NCBI GenBank assembly: GCA_020809705.1
Contig: CP085830.1
Span: forward strand, 5,766,001-5,830,000
Length of the DNA: 64,000 nt
Direction: 5' to 3'
DNA from: Calonectria ilicicola
Taxonomy: Eukaryota > Ascomycota > Sordariomycetes > Hypocreales > Nectriaceae
The translations under genes and the position numbers were made by a program. The notes below the pieces were generated by a model, which was not told the origin of the DNA, searched no databases, and saw only the letters and a program-made list of their open reading frames with translations. Of this stretch, positions 13,734 to 24,849 are shown piece by piece. Each line of letters starts with the position of its first letter. Position 1 is the first letter of the stretch.

Positions 13734-13738
13734 ATTAC

Positions 13739-14280
13739 TTTTAAAGATAAAGGCTTTTAATAAGAATAATAAAATACTTAGGTTTTTTTTTATTATTTAT
13801 TTAAATACTTAGATTTATAATATTTTTATATTTAAATAATATAATAATTATAAATTTTACCTTTTAAACCGAGAAAGCGCTGCTGGAGCCGCCAAATCGG
13901 GTGGAAAGTGCTGCCGTTTTTACAGGCAATTGCAGTGCGGGGAATCCAGCGACAACAGGTCGCGGGGCAGGTACTATATACTTAGAGGGCTCTCGCGCGC
14001 ACAGATCTCTTGCACGCGCCTGGGTGGGGCCATCAGGGGCGTCTCCGCCTTGGGTCGACCCCGTTTCTGTCCCCTCCCATCGTCATCAGAGGAGGTTCTA
14101 ATTTCGGGAACCTGGGGTGTCCGTTTTCTGTTTCCTGTCGGCCTCCATGAATCCATCCCTTGCCGCCCAGAATAGCCAGACCCGAGCTGTCATGGCCCCC
14201 TCATTCTATAAGAAGCAGCATCGCTTCTGCCCTTGACCTCTCCTGCTCCCACATCCACATTCGCTCGCTCTTTGGACCAG
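13739..14280. other. AT-to-GC boundary and upstream region of the DUF3435 gene
   Basis: Composition switches abruptly near 13,868 from AT-rich to about 60% G+C. A TATA-like TACTATATAC lies at 13,971-13,980, about 300 bp before the ATG at 14,281. The short open frames here lie on both strands and resemble nothing known to me. Confidence 0.5.
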
Positions 14281-16950
14281 ATGCCCACCAGAACGATGGT
14301 CACGCCCCGATCTGCGACCGCAGGCGGTCAGCACGAGAGAAACGCTGCGTTTCTTCAAAGCTTTGCCGCCCGGCAGGCTCAGGAGCGAGCCGCCAAGCAA
14401 AAGCCGACGCTCTCGATTGAACAGCATGCCGCGAACCGCGCGCAAATGACCCACGTTCGCTTCATCCAGCCCAAATACTCCGAAGAAACCGAAATCAACG
14501 TCAGCGGTATCTTCAATAAATGGAGGCGGTACGTTGGACTGTCTTCTTGAAACTTCCCTCGAAATCACTTTGTTTCCTAACTCTCCTTGATTCAGGTACT
14601 GCACCGATCTGGAAGTTGGCGACTGGAAGGCAACGATCCAGAATCTCACACGTCAAACGACGCAGGATTTCGTCCTATACATGTGCGAACGATGCAACAT
14701 CAATTCCCGGGGCAGCGCCGAGGAGTACATCCGGCAATTCCAGCAACTCTATTCAACTATCAACGGACAGTATATGGACCGGAATGATGCCAAGGAGGTT
14801 TACAAGGTACGTTGGAGCTTGTCCATCTGATGGCGTCGGCGTAGCCGATCGGCTGCCCGATGCCGACCCGTTCATCATGGCTCATTCGCAGCCAGTATTA
14901 CCATCGCGTTTGTGTTCCGCGCTTCGGCCATCGAGCCCCGAATATCGACGGCAAGCCGGTGCTAAATGTTGATAACTTGCGTGTCATTCTGACGTTCAAC
15001 ATCGCCTTCGACACGTCCATCTTCCCCAGCGAACGGCATCGCGTCCATCTAGCCGGCTGCTACCAGCTCTTGTGCTATACTGGAGCATGACCTGCTGAGC
15101 TAGTAAATGGCGAGCGGAAGAAGCCGAAGGATGGCTCTGTGGAAGAACTCTTTCGCCACAAGGTTGTCGAGTCGACTTCTGAGGGAGATGGCGACGATCA
15201 AGGGCCGCCATCCGACGAGCCGTCTGACAAGAACACGAAGCTAGTTGAAAGCCTTCTCATGCAGGAGACCCAAGGACGCGGACGTCCTAAAGCCCTCTGC
15301 TATGAAGACATTTTGATGATGATTGTGCGGCACCCTGTCACCGGACGGTGCATACCGGTCATGGCCATCAAATTCATCCATCATAAGGGGGCCGATAACA
15401 GGCCAAGGCCGTAGGGTATCCCTGCAATGTATCTAATTGCCTATACTTAACAGTCTTCTAGAACCATCTTCTTCTTCACTCCCACTAGGAAACTCCTCTT
15501 CTATGCTATTTCCACGATCCTCGCCCTTGCCCTACATAACAACGCCTTCAATATATCGAGCTTAACAACTGCGTCAGTAATATTCGGATCCAAACCACCC
15601 TCCTTCAAGGACAGCATCCCGCTACGCTAGAAGGCGTCCAAGTTAAAGATCCCTGTCTTCCGTCGGTATCATAAGGCGACCCTGTCGGAGGATGAGGCTA
15701 TGTTGTATTCCAAGCTCCGAGACGATATCGGTGACCAGAGTCTCAACTCAGGACATGAGAGACGATGGACGCCTAGATTTGCCCGGAGAGGCGCTGGAAA
15801 TGCTGCCAACGGTACACCCCCCACTTCTCCCCCTTCCTCCACATGATAGGTCGCCAACAACACGTCTGGAACCATTCTGACCTAGCCTTTTCCTTTAGGA
15901 GACGCGCCAGATTCGGTGCGTGACCAAATGATGCGTCATGACCCCCAATTTGCGACATTCCACAACGCTTATCTTAATGAGATCGCCAACTTCGACCTCC
16001 AGAATGCATTCCTGGAGGAAGAGAAGCAGAGTTAGCTATTCCAACTATTCGCTTACGTGAGTCTGACGCGCAATCCTTGAGCCACTGCCGACATGGTCCC
16101 TGAGGAGGTGTGGGCAAATCTGCCACCAGATCCAGAGATTGTCAAGCTTGAAGAGCAGCGCGCAGGACTCAAGCAGGGCAACTATCGAATTGATGGCCAT
16201 GTCGATGAAGAACAGATCCGACAGCTTACCCACGAAATCTGCAAGAAGCGTGCGCAGCGTGACAGGCAGGTGGTTAAACAATACCGCGAGGATTACTTTT
16301 ACAACCGTCCTACCTGGGATATTGAAAGATAAGCCCGAGGGGAAGAGGAGGAGGGGTATGCAGAGCCCGTTATTAATGTCACTATACCCAAACGCGCCAG
16401 ATTGGCAGAGATTTTCTGCTACCAGCCTGACGACTTGACGGAAGATCAGATCTTTGAGCGAAAGATTGAAGCCATCAATCTCATGGTGGCTCTCTGTGAC
16501 AAGAGAGAGACAGTCAAGCGCGACCGTATCCAATAGAGAGTTAAGACCTGCCCGCCTATCAAGTCAGACCCACTCAAGGCAGAAACCAAGCTTATACCTA
16601 GCCCCGATCGGTTCCCTCTCCTTATAAATGCAGCGCAATGTCCCGATTGCATTGGTAATAAGCGGCTCTCCTATGAAGAGCGGGCCTTTACATATTGCCA
16701 TCCCACCGTTATAAACAACCACTTTAATAACCAACATCTCACCATGCGGGAGCATACCGAACAATCTGGTGCAAAGATTCGCTGTGAGCATCCTAAGTGC
16801 AAAGACCTCATGCTACAACACTTAGACCACTTTCGGAGCCATGTTCAGAGGATCTATGGTGTTACGCTGCGGTCGTCGTAGCAGGTGAAGCAGAGGCGAC
16901 TGCGTAAGGTACAACGCCGGCAGATGGTCAGGAGAAAGTGCCAGCGGTAG
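14281..16950 (+). pseudogene. DUF3435 tyrosine recombinase (Starship captain-like), decayed
   Basis: Five exons can be joined in frame: 14,281-14,528, 14,596-14,806, 14,896-15,410, 15,462-15,811 and 15,899-16,950. Every intron is GT-AG. The product is a DUF3435-family protein: an N-terminal helical DNA-binding part with 'RQFQQLYSTINGQYMDRND'; the recombinase box I 'LLCYTGA-stop-PAEL'; the conserved 'KALCYEDILMMIVRHPVTG' and 'IKFIHHKGADN' segments; and a C-terminal CPDC plus C2H2-like region ('CEHPKCKD...HLDHFRSHV'). Seven premature stops interrupt it: TGA 15,088, TAG 15,628, TAG 16,033, TGA 16,078, TAA 16,330, TAG 16,534 and TAG 16,879. Most are explained by one C-to-T or G-to-A change. The first sits exactly where box I has its catalytic arginine. 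In the family these enzymes integrate giant Starship transposons and sit at their 5' end. The copy is inactive as read. Confidence 0.85.
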
Positions 16951-17290
16951 GATAGAACGCAGCCTTAGAGGTTACAAAGGGTTTATAGAATAGAACATGT
17001 TCGCAGTATATTTTACTCCATGCTACGCGGCTACTGCAGCACTATGGCAGTTAATCCGTTCAGTTTACAGTGTGATACCACTCAAGTGCGCTGCTAGGTC
17101 GGGACATCTCGGGGTTATGACTGTGCTGTTTGAAGTTAGGTATAACTTGGGAGATTTATGTGGCCTAGAGATACTGTATGTGTGGCTTAGAGATACGTGA
17201 ACTAGAAGTACGATAGTGCGCCATAGATACGACTCGGTTCTCGTTAGCTGCTCGTAGCCCGTGAGATAGATCATTGAGAGGACGACCGGT
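16951..17290. other. No gene seen
   Basis: The short open frames on both strands (for example near 17,000-17,350) have no recognisable composition or motif. The sequence leads directly into the repeat array that follows. Confidence 0.5.
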
Positions 17291-18045
17291 GCGTTATTGG
17301 CGCTTAGCTCCTGGTAAGATGGCGGGTGGTGGCGGCGCCGTTCGGATGGTTGCACATTACTGGCAATGTTTAGCTACTAGTAGGATGTTGACACCATAGC
17401 GCTAACGGTGGCATGTTAAACAGCGACGCAATTACTGGTAATCTGCTGCTACCAGTAAGGCGCCCAGAGTATTACATCGACCTACTAGTAGTGCTTAGCT
17501 ACTGGTAAGGTGGTGAGTGGTATCGGCGCTGTTCGGATGGTTGCACATTACTAGCAAGGTTTAGTTACTAGTAAGATGTTGACATCGTATCGCTAACGGT
17601 GGCATATTGAACGTAGAGCGCCCAGAGTATTACCTCGACCTACTAGTAGTGCTTAGCTACTGGTAAGGTGGTGCGTGGTGTCGGCACCGCTCGGATGCTG
17701 GCATGCTACTAGTAACGCTGATTTACTGGTAATAAGCAGCTCCAGGATTGTAGAGATGTAAGCCGGAGCGCGTTACTGGTAAGATACTGAGATCATGGCG
17801 CCAAGAGTGGTATATTTGGACAATGACATGTTACTAGTAGCCTTCTGTTCCTAGTAAGACACAGAAAGCACCTTACTGACTTGCTGGTAACATTTAGCTA
17901 CTGGTAGGATGCTAATCATAGGGTCAGGGAGTGGCAGGTTGCTGGTAAACGCCCTGTCGCTTTAGTCCCCTCAAGGCTTATGGCTTGCATTGTAGAGATT
18001 TGGGTTAGTGGTAGGTTACTGGTATTGTGGGGCTCGGCGGTTAAG
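17290..18045. repeat. Tandem array of about 165-190 bp units seeded with TTACTGGTAA / CTACTAGTAG palindromes
   Basis: Units beginning GGTAAGRTGG recur near 17,313, 17,499 and 17,663 and share 'GTTCGGATGGTTGCACATTA' and 'GCTAACGGTGGCAT'. Inside and after them, about twenty near-palindromic 8-10-mers (TTACTGGTAA, TTACTAGTAA, CTACTAGTAG) recur at irregular spacing. There is no coding frame. The same short motif appears again near 29.3-29.6 kb and 43.2-43.3 kb. Confidence 0.78.
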
Positions 18046-18553
18046 GTACGGGCGAAAAATAATATTTAGGCCATAACCGCTCTCTCAACTGTTTTCCTTC
18101 CCAATCGTATGCGCCGACGCATCTAAGAAGGTTAGGCTCGCAGCTTACGCGCCAACGATATGCCCCCCCAAAAAGAATCTACGCTTAAAGCTTGTATTTA
18201 ATCGCACCTACGAACTGAAAAGTGTGTTCAGCAGCATTGAATTCCTAAGCGCCGTCAGTGGTTTAATAATTGAACGACAATTAAGAATTCTCAGACTTGG
18301 CCCAGGTACATTCTTCACAAAAAGAGTACTTGCTTACTGCATCAAACCGGATTTCTTATTGGTTTCTTATTTAGATGGTTACGCGCTGCTTTCAATTTAG
18401 TCCTGCCTATGAATTGAACTTGGTGTCGCCAGTCGGTTTAAAAAATGGAGGACATGAATTTAAAAACATAAAACGAAATTCGATAGTCAAATAGCGTGTG
18501 GGAACACAAACTTATGGGCGAGATGTTTTTATTAATAGACCTTCATAATATAA
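18046..18553. other. No gene seen
   Basis: A stretch of mixed composition without open frames, repeats or motifs that I can support. It may include the promoter of the reading frame that starts at 18,554. Confidence 0.4.
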
Positions 18554-19468
18554 TTGACTACCCCTTTCTACACAGCCACTATGAACACAGAGAGGGACGT
18601 ATCTATCATGGACGTTGATCGTCCAGATTCAGTCAATAGCACTCATCTCCCCAAATCCCAAGCAATCCTTACAAAAGAAATGGGGGCAGATGCTAGCGTT
18701 CTGTTTCCTGGCCTACTTGGAGATTCAAAAAATATCCGCTCTCTTGCGCAAGACTTGGTGGATGAAAATGGTATTCGTCGTTTTCTCCTTCACAACCAGG
18801 CCATCTGCGAATTTTGGGTCTCATTATTGCGCAAAACTTATATACCTAATGGCATTACGCACAAAGACGTACGGATAGCAAAGGCGTTTAAATCCATCGA
18901 AGATATCATTACAAGTAATAGAATTGAGCGTCATTTTGTGAGATTCGTCTGGATTCGATTGGCACATATATTGGATCGTTTCGATGAGTTGATCAAAACC
19001 GACAGGCGGACTCGCCGTTTGGGCAATGACTTTGGCAAACGGAATGCTACCATTGCCATCAAAGTCCATCAACAAAGCATTTCAGCCCGGAAGTCAGAGA
19101 TCAGCTGGCGACGGCGCATTGCTAGGCGTTGGGCTCTCTTAGCGCATGGTTCTCTGTTCCTGGCTATTGCGTACTCGAACAAAGCCGAGACTCTCGTGTA
19201 GGCACCATTAAGACGCCAGATTTTACGGCTAACTTACGCAATTGCAGAAGAGATTTATCTGTCAGTACAGAAACGCTGAAGATGCTGGCCACAGAGTTTA
19301 TACGAAAAACCCCTCTTAGCTAGATACAAGCATCAGAAAAGCTTGAGACTCTTGGGGCGCTAGCAGTAACCAGTGGAGAGTACCATGTAGATGAGCTTGT
19401 GGCGAATTTTTTACAGCTAGGAATCCAGAATATAGCAGGAGTTTCCCAAGAATGTACAGTACACGAGT
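18554..19468 (+). pseudogene. Hypothetical protein, probably broken near its 3' end
   Basis: An open frame of 215 codons (18,554-19,201). The ATG at 18,581 is an equally good start. The predicted protein is charged and mostly helical, with segments such as 'LLGDSKNIRSLAQDLVDENG' and 'HFVRFVWIRLAHILDRFDEL'. I recognise no family. After the stop, coding-like sequence goes on in another frame (19,200-19,468, with 'STETLKMLATEFIRK' and 'SEKLETLGALAVTSGEYHVD'), interrupted by a TAG at 19,321-19,323 that could derive from CAG. Either an unrecognised intron and a nonsense mutation, or a frameshift, is needed to join the parts. It lies about 1.6 kb downstream of the DUF3435 relic on the same strand. 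Confidence 0.4.
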
Positions 19469-19568
19469 GAGTAATGGGTAAAACATAGAGTCGAGCCGAG
19501 ACCTGGGTGGGGATACACAAATGTATGACTTTAGGGGGGGTTGGGAAATGAGGTAGAAGAGATATCAA

Positions 19569-19830
19569 GGGACATCTGAGGGATGTCTGGGGGTATGAGC
19601 ATCCGGGGATATGGGAGATGGGAGATGTCCGGAGGCGAGAGATGGGAGATGCCCAGGGGTGTGGGAGATGAAAGATGTCCGGGATGTCTGGAGCTCAGTG
19701 AGTTCACGGGAGAGGTGGTTAACTCTGGGGTGGAAGATGGGAGATGTCTAGGGTTACGGGGGATGGGAGATGTCTGGCATGGGAGACGGGAGATGTCCGG
19801 GGTTTGGGAGATGGGGAAGGCCACACATAG
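19569..19830. repeat. GGGAGATGTCCGG minisatellite
   Basis: More than ten imperfect copies of a G-rich unit (GGGAGATG with TCCGGGG or TCTGGGG spacers) in about 260 bp. It opens reading frames on both strands that are merely repeat translations. Confidence 0.85.
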
Positions 19831-20093
19831 CCTCAGTTCAATGTGATGTTCCAGTGTAATTGGTCAAAATCCTATCGAATACCAGCATTCAAATCCAGGG
19901 CTTGGGGCTTAGAGACAAACTGTTTTGGCGCTGTGAACTGCCCACCTCACTGTTGCCTGCGTTTCTCATCTCCACAAGCCACAAATGGCTGATCACCGGT
20001 ACTATGTAATTCTCGATGGCGGCATTATGCGGCTAAATTGCGGACTTGCAGCTAAGGAGTTAAAGGAATTCAAGAAAACTATGCTCTATAATT

Positions 20094-20484
20094 TCACTTT
20101 TTATTGACCTTGTCTTCATCTAGCCCAGCTAGTTGATCACTGGATTGTGATTTTTCTGGCAAGGCGGTACTAGATGTAGCCTTCTGAAAGCTTGCTGGCG
20201 TTTTCCTAACAGCCACCGGATAGGCTTGCTCCTGCAAGAAGACTTAGTTTACAAACAAGGCATGCGATGAACCTCCTTACAATATCAGCAAAAGGAGGGG
20301 GAAATAGCGGGTTATTAGTAGAGTTATAGTCATAATGCCTATAATTGCGTCGCAATACAATATAGTCGTCCGCGTTGTAGCGGTTGCTTAACTGGTCACA
20401 TCTGCGCATGAGTCGGTGAGTGGCTCTAGCGAAGTTCTCATTGGTCCTGTCACGTTTCTGTGATAAAGAAGGAGGCTTAGTCAT
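20094..20484 (-). CDS. Short MADS-like protein, copy 1
   Basis: Two exons on the minus strand: 20,484-20,281 and 20,231-20,094, with a 49-bp intron (GTAAGG...TTGCAG) in phase 0, giving 113 residues. The first exon holds a MADS/SRF-like pattern: basic 'KRDRTNENFARATHRLMRRC', 'DQLSNRYNADDYIVLRR' and 'YRHYDYNSTN', corresponding to the helix and first strands of the MADS fold. The second exon starts EQAYPVAVRKTPASF. I chose the ATG at 20,484 because the downstream sequence then lines up with copy 2 at 28,718. Further upstream codons in frame are poor. MADS proteins bind CArG-type DNA as dimers; whether this short form does is unknown. The family assignment rests on pattern only. Confidence 0.62.
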
Positions 20485-20787
20485 TTTAGAATGAACTTGC
20501 GAGAGCCTCCTACATGGACTGATGTACATGTAATCATACTGTTGGGCAGGAAACATGCTGAATTTAAGCATCCATACAATCGAGTAATGCCTAATCTTTC
20601 AGGGTAATTCATCCAGAACGAAATGCGAACTTAGGAGTTCGCAAATCCTGGCGCAAGTGGGTCTGTTTTGGTGATTCAAGAAGATTCTGTGGGGAAGTAA
20701 CGGGCCTCTTGGTTCGACTGTCTAGAAGGTTCCATGACCACGAACAGCGCCCCACATTCCCTTTTTTCCGCCATTGACTGGGTCACG

Positions 20788-21030
20788 CTAGGTAATAAGG
20801 TCACTCAGATTTTTTGAAATAACATTCCAGTCCAGCTCCCTCAATTTATGGGATTGTAACAATGCCTCTGCGACTGGTTCGAGAATTCGACAAATTCCCA
20901 TGGCAGTTGTGTTATTTGTGAATTTTTGAAGTTGTTCGGATAGTTTTTCATGGGTTACTTGCGACTTATTATTGCTGCGCCGTTCGTCAGCTCTATATGG
21001 GAGTAGGGGATGTTCTTCTGCCTGCCTCAC
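20788..21030 (-). CDS. Hypothetical small ORF
   Basis: An 80-codon frame with a helix-like segment 'HEKLSEQLQKFTNNTTAMG' and 'ILEPVAEALLQSHKLRELDW'. I recognise no family. It may be an exon of a longer or decayed minus-strand gene, because further coding-like pieces lie upstream on the same strand at 21,528-22,322. Confidence 0.25.
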   Translation of the reverse strand: MRQAEEHPLLPYRADERRSNNKSQVTHEKLSEQLQKFTNNTTAMGICRILEPVAEALLQSHKLRELDWNVISKNLSDLIT

Positions 21031-21527
21031 ATGAATGCGATCAAATTCTCTGATGCTGCCAAGATGATCCCCACACCAGCGCCACCCTTGCCTTCAGGCC
21101 CTTGAATCATCAATGACTATCGCCTGGTAGACTGAAGATCACTCTTGAAGCTTGTATAGTGCTTTTCGAGGGTTTTAAGTGTGGCACCTAGAAACATTCA
21201 ACTTATATATTCTTTATAAGTAAGGTTCTTTGAACTCTATCCACGCTTTCAGCCACAGCAGGTCTAAGCTTCCTTTAGAAATTTATTATAGCATTATAAG
21301 GATCGAATTTCTGCCACCGCTCAACGCAGTAGGTCCAGATCGTAGCACTTCGCCAGCACCCGCAGTATATCATGGTAAGTTCGTTACTACTCATGGATTA
21401 ATTGAGTCTCTATTGGTAACTAAATGGCCTTCTCAGTGCTAGCATTAAACAATCCATTAGTCATTAGATATTTCCAGTATTTTCCAAGGAACTCCATAAT
21501 TATATCTCAATAAAAAAATAAATACTT

Positions 21528-22322
21528 TTATACAGACAGTTTACTTAGCCAATAGGTAGGAGGCAGGACAGTATGATCATCAGCAACGCAAGGTTCATTT
21601 TGGATAAGTCGGGGCTTCGCCGATTTAACCAACTTACTTATCTGATTTTGAGGTTTGGCAGGTGTCAGGGGGATGGTATTACCACCTTCCTTACAGATTT
21701 GGTATTCTAACGCAATGCTTGTAGAGCCAACTAAATCATCAGAGGAATTACTAGGCAGATTATTATCAGCGTTCCAATCCTCACCCAAAGGGATCTAAGA
21801 ACCATCCATTTCAGTATAAAGCTAGAATAACAATTCTATAGAATCAGACTATGTTTCCATTTCCCTAAAGGCATCGCCAAGAGGCTTTAGATCACAGCTA
21901 GTGCCATAGCCTTCGTAAAACATGTGAAGATCCGTGCCCATGCCATCTGAAGCAACAATTGCCGAGAAATCGGTCGAGTTCCTCTCACCTGCAGCACTAG
22001 GATCCCACCCTACTCCAAGATGCCTTTGAGATAAGTTTTGGATAAAATTGTACAGTGCCTCTTTTCCAAAGGACAATCTGATACTTTGAAAGATATCGTC
22101 AGCTTCTGCTTCCAGCGCAGCCAGCTCCATGGCGAGTAGAAGAGAGACAAAGGTCACAGAGAGATGCATAGAGTAATCAGGAAGCGGAGGCCCAGTTTTA
22201 AAGTGTTTGTGTTTCAAGCTCGCCCTGGTCGTGCACGGTCGGTCGAGTGTCTGGAAACTTCGATTACAGACAACTAATCCTTTGCAGTCCGTACATGCTG
22301 CACTGTGCATAACAACGATCAA
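21528..22322 (-). CDS. Hypothetical ORF pair (unclear exon structure)
   Basis: Two minus-strand open frames, 22,322-21,849 and 21,788-21,528. The first has a plausible internal start at a methionine followed by 'HLSVTFVSLLLAMELAALEA' and then a helical 'DDIFQSIRLSFGKEALYNFI'. The second is hydrophilic and low in complexity. I could not confirm an intron that joins them, and I recognise neither. Confidence 0.28.
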
Positions 22323-22977
22323 TTGTGACTACTGCCCGTTTAGTATAGTTTTCTGTTCTTTGTGCGCACGATGCTCAGGTGAGCGATGGATCTGGGACAA
22401 ACACAAATCAGGAGTCGGAGCAGCACGATGATGTAGGTACAGTCTGCCCCTTTAGATATACATAGCTGCCAGGGGAGTTGGGAGACATCGACCCACGGTG
22501 TACGCCTCCATCTTGGTACCATGACAGGTAACAGCCAATCACTTGTCAAGCTTCACTAAGCGTACATTGAGTCTAACCCAGTCTATGTGATGATTCAAGT
22601 ATCGATCACAGGCGTGTGGGTCTGAGAGCACGGGTGGAAACAATCAAAGGGTATACTTCGTATTGTGGCCCTTGTTACGCGATCTCGTCGGAGATTCCGG
22701 CTTAATCAGGGAACAGCCTGAGCGGTTTTCATGTTGGGTGTTGGTAGTTGGTACCGTAGTTGGTCTGCGTCACGAAAGGAAAGGTGGATCACAGGGTGAG
22801 CAGAGACAGGCATCAGGAAATTAGGTCCACTTAGTCTGCGTCCCTCGCGAGTCCAGCGAGAAGTGCAAGGACAGGCCTCTAATCAAGAAATGATACTTAA
22901 ATCGTGATTTGACATTGTATATTTTCTATGAATCCCCGATTGACTTTCCGCCTCGACAGAACATCGACCAACGCACA
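22323..22977. other. No gene seen
   Basis: Apart from the short, unconvincing frames on both strands, nothing can be supported here. It may hold the upstream region of the reading frame at 22,978. Confidence 0.4.
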
Positions 22978-23587
22978 ATGAATACCGATAACCAGGCCGT
23001 CATGGCCAGGGCAACAGAATTCGGTGCAAGATGCAGAACTCTCCTGGAAGGAAAAATTGCCCGTGTCTGCGAACACACGGTTGCAGAGCACTTGACCGTC
23101 ATGAATGAAAGAATTGACGCTTTAGACACCGCGCTCCAGTCAATTGTCAAGATCCTGGATTCAACTCAAGCCCAGCCAAGGATCCAACCTGCCACTTCCG
23201 CACCTACATCACCTGTGGACACCGATACTTCAGCCCTTCATTGGATGCCGGGTAGCAACAAAGCTGGTAACATCGCCCCACCGCCCATCAAGCCTATGGT
23301 CTCGGGGAACCAGAGTCAGACACATCGAAGCACTGCCGTTTCTGCAGGACGCAGGCGTCGCCACAGACGCGCGCGACTGGCCGCTATGGCTAGACACTCC
23401 GCGAGGCAAAAAAGCAATGATCAGAAGATGTTGCAGGTCCTTCCGGGATTCCATAAGATGCTGGGCGTCCCTAGAACAATCCCGCTATCTCAAGATCGGC
23501 CACGTGCTCCTGGTGTCAGTCGCGGGCGCGACCACCGTGTTCGTTCTGGATCCCCCCTATCAATGTGTTGATGAGTTGGGTACTTAA
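22978..23587 (+). CDS. Hypothetical protein with N-terminal helical segment, possibly frameshifted
   Basis: From the ATG at 22,978 an open frame runs to 23,571. The first 60 residues look coding and coiled-coil-like ('VAEHLTVMNERIDALDTALQ'). The rest turns Pro/Ser/Arg-rich. In the next frame, 23,350-23,587 encodes a more protein-like end with a hydrophobic stretch ('YLKIGHVLLVSVAGATTVFV'), so a frameshift or intron between about 23,150 and 23,400 is possible. I recognise no family. Confidence 0.33.
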
Positions 23588-24000
23588 CAACTCGCCATCC
23601 TCTAACACGACAATACGGGTCATCCAGAATACGGACAAGTTTGCTGTTGTGGCTCAATCGCACCCTGGTCGCGGAACTACGTATTTTAGTTCCGGCGCTT
23701 TACCCACAAGCTCAGCTTAGGACAAAGGGCGTCACTAGAGCAGGTATTGGATACAACATGGAATCATAGAATATGGCAGAATGGCATGTATAATGCAAGT
23801 ATGATTGAGCCAATTATGGAAACTGCCTAAAGTTAATCAGCTACAGTACTGGCTGAATGACAGTGATTGGTTGATGTGGTGGCCTAGTGTGATAGCTCAG
23901 AGTGAAGACTTAGTGTTCATTGGTCAAAGTCGCCGGAAACTTCGATAACAACTGATCCTCCAACGCAAAGCCAACACCCATGTTGTGAAATGATGGATCT
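23588..24000. other. No gene seen
   Basis: Nothing supportable on either strand. Confidence 0.4.
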
Positions 24001-24006
24001 TCATTC

Positions 24007-24180
24007 CTCAAGCAGGGTTTTCTCGATATCCTCGAGCATACCTCGTCGGCGACATTTCTCAAGCCGGGTTTTCTCGACCTCCTCGAGCATACCTCGTCGG
24101 CGATATTTCTCAAGCAGGGTTTTATCGACATCCTGGGACAGACCCCGCCGGCGATATTTCTCAAGCCGGGTTTTGTCGAT
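24007..24180. repeat. About 51-bp tandem repeat, 3.4 copies
   Basis: A unit starting CTCAAGCMGGGTTTTCTCGA and ending CCTCGTCGGCGATATTT recurs at about 24,008, 24,059, 24,110 and 24,161. The unit length is a multiple of three, so it reads as a 17-residue repeat on both strands. There is no start, flanking gene or codon bias to suggest it is expressed. Confidence 0.85.
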
Positions 24181-24836
24181 AGTTTCGGCTAGCCGCTTTT
24201 CTAGCCGCAGGACCCTAAAACGGGCTCCTAGTTTTGGTCCCAGAAGATCCGGGTAGAGGACCCTGAAACTGGACTAGCACTTTGATGACCTAAAACTAGG
24301 ACATGAGCCCAGAATCGGGACCTCGAAGCCTACACCGAGATATTCTTGCATGTCGTAAGAAGTGAATAAGCCGCCGTCAGCCGCTCCAGATACCTACGCG
24401 GAATTCAGCTTAGGATGATTGGTGTGAGCATTTCACTTGCGACGCCATGCTTATGCGACTGGCGGCTTAAGACGGTCCGCAGAAGTTGTCCCAAGACCGA
24501 GGATGTCCCAAGATTAAAATAGGCTCTGGCACCCTTCAATATCAGTAGCAGTGTATGACAATTGTTCAAGTGATCACAGTGAATAGAAACGTATGGAACG
24601 CCATAGAAGGCATAGCGGACAGAGCACAGAGGACAAGCTCGGGCCATAGTGAGGTAGCGTTGGCTTCAAGACTTCTGCGCCACAGCCCGAACTTAGGTGC
24701 CACTTCAAGCCTCAGTGTATCCCACAATTGAGTTGTAAGAAACAAAAGAAATGGCCGTTAGCCTCCTAATAGGTCCTGTGTTCGTTCAGCCCATTAATCA
24801 TTCAGCCAACTCCCGCTCCAGGTTCCTATCCGGGAA
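24181..24836. other. No gene seen
   Basis: Short imperfect repeats around 24,190-24,300 ('GGACCCTAAAACGGGCTCC', 'GGACCCTGAAACTGGACT') continue the low-complexity character. No gene can be supported. Confidence 0.4.
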
Positions 24837-24849
24837 ATGAACTCATTCC

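Noticed and set aside
14206..16791. Open frames on the minus strand and alternate plus frames across 14.2-16.8 kb
   Set aside because: They are shadows of the DUF3435 relic, whose spliced frame shows clear family motifs.
16997..17355. Open frames at 16,997-17,200 (plus) and 17,065-17,355 (minus)
   Set aside because: No recognisable protein features; they run into the tandem palindrome array.
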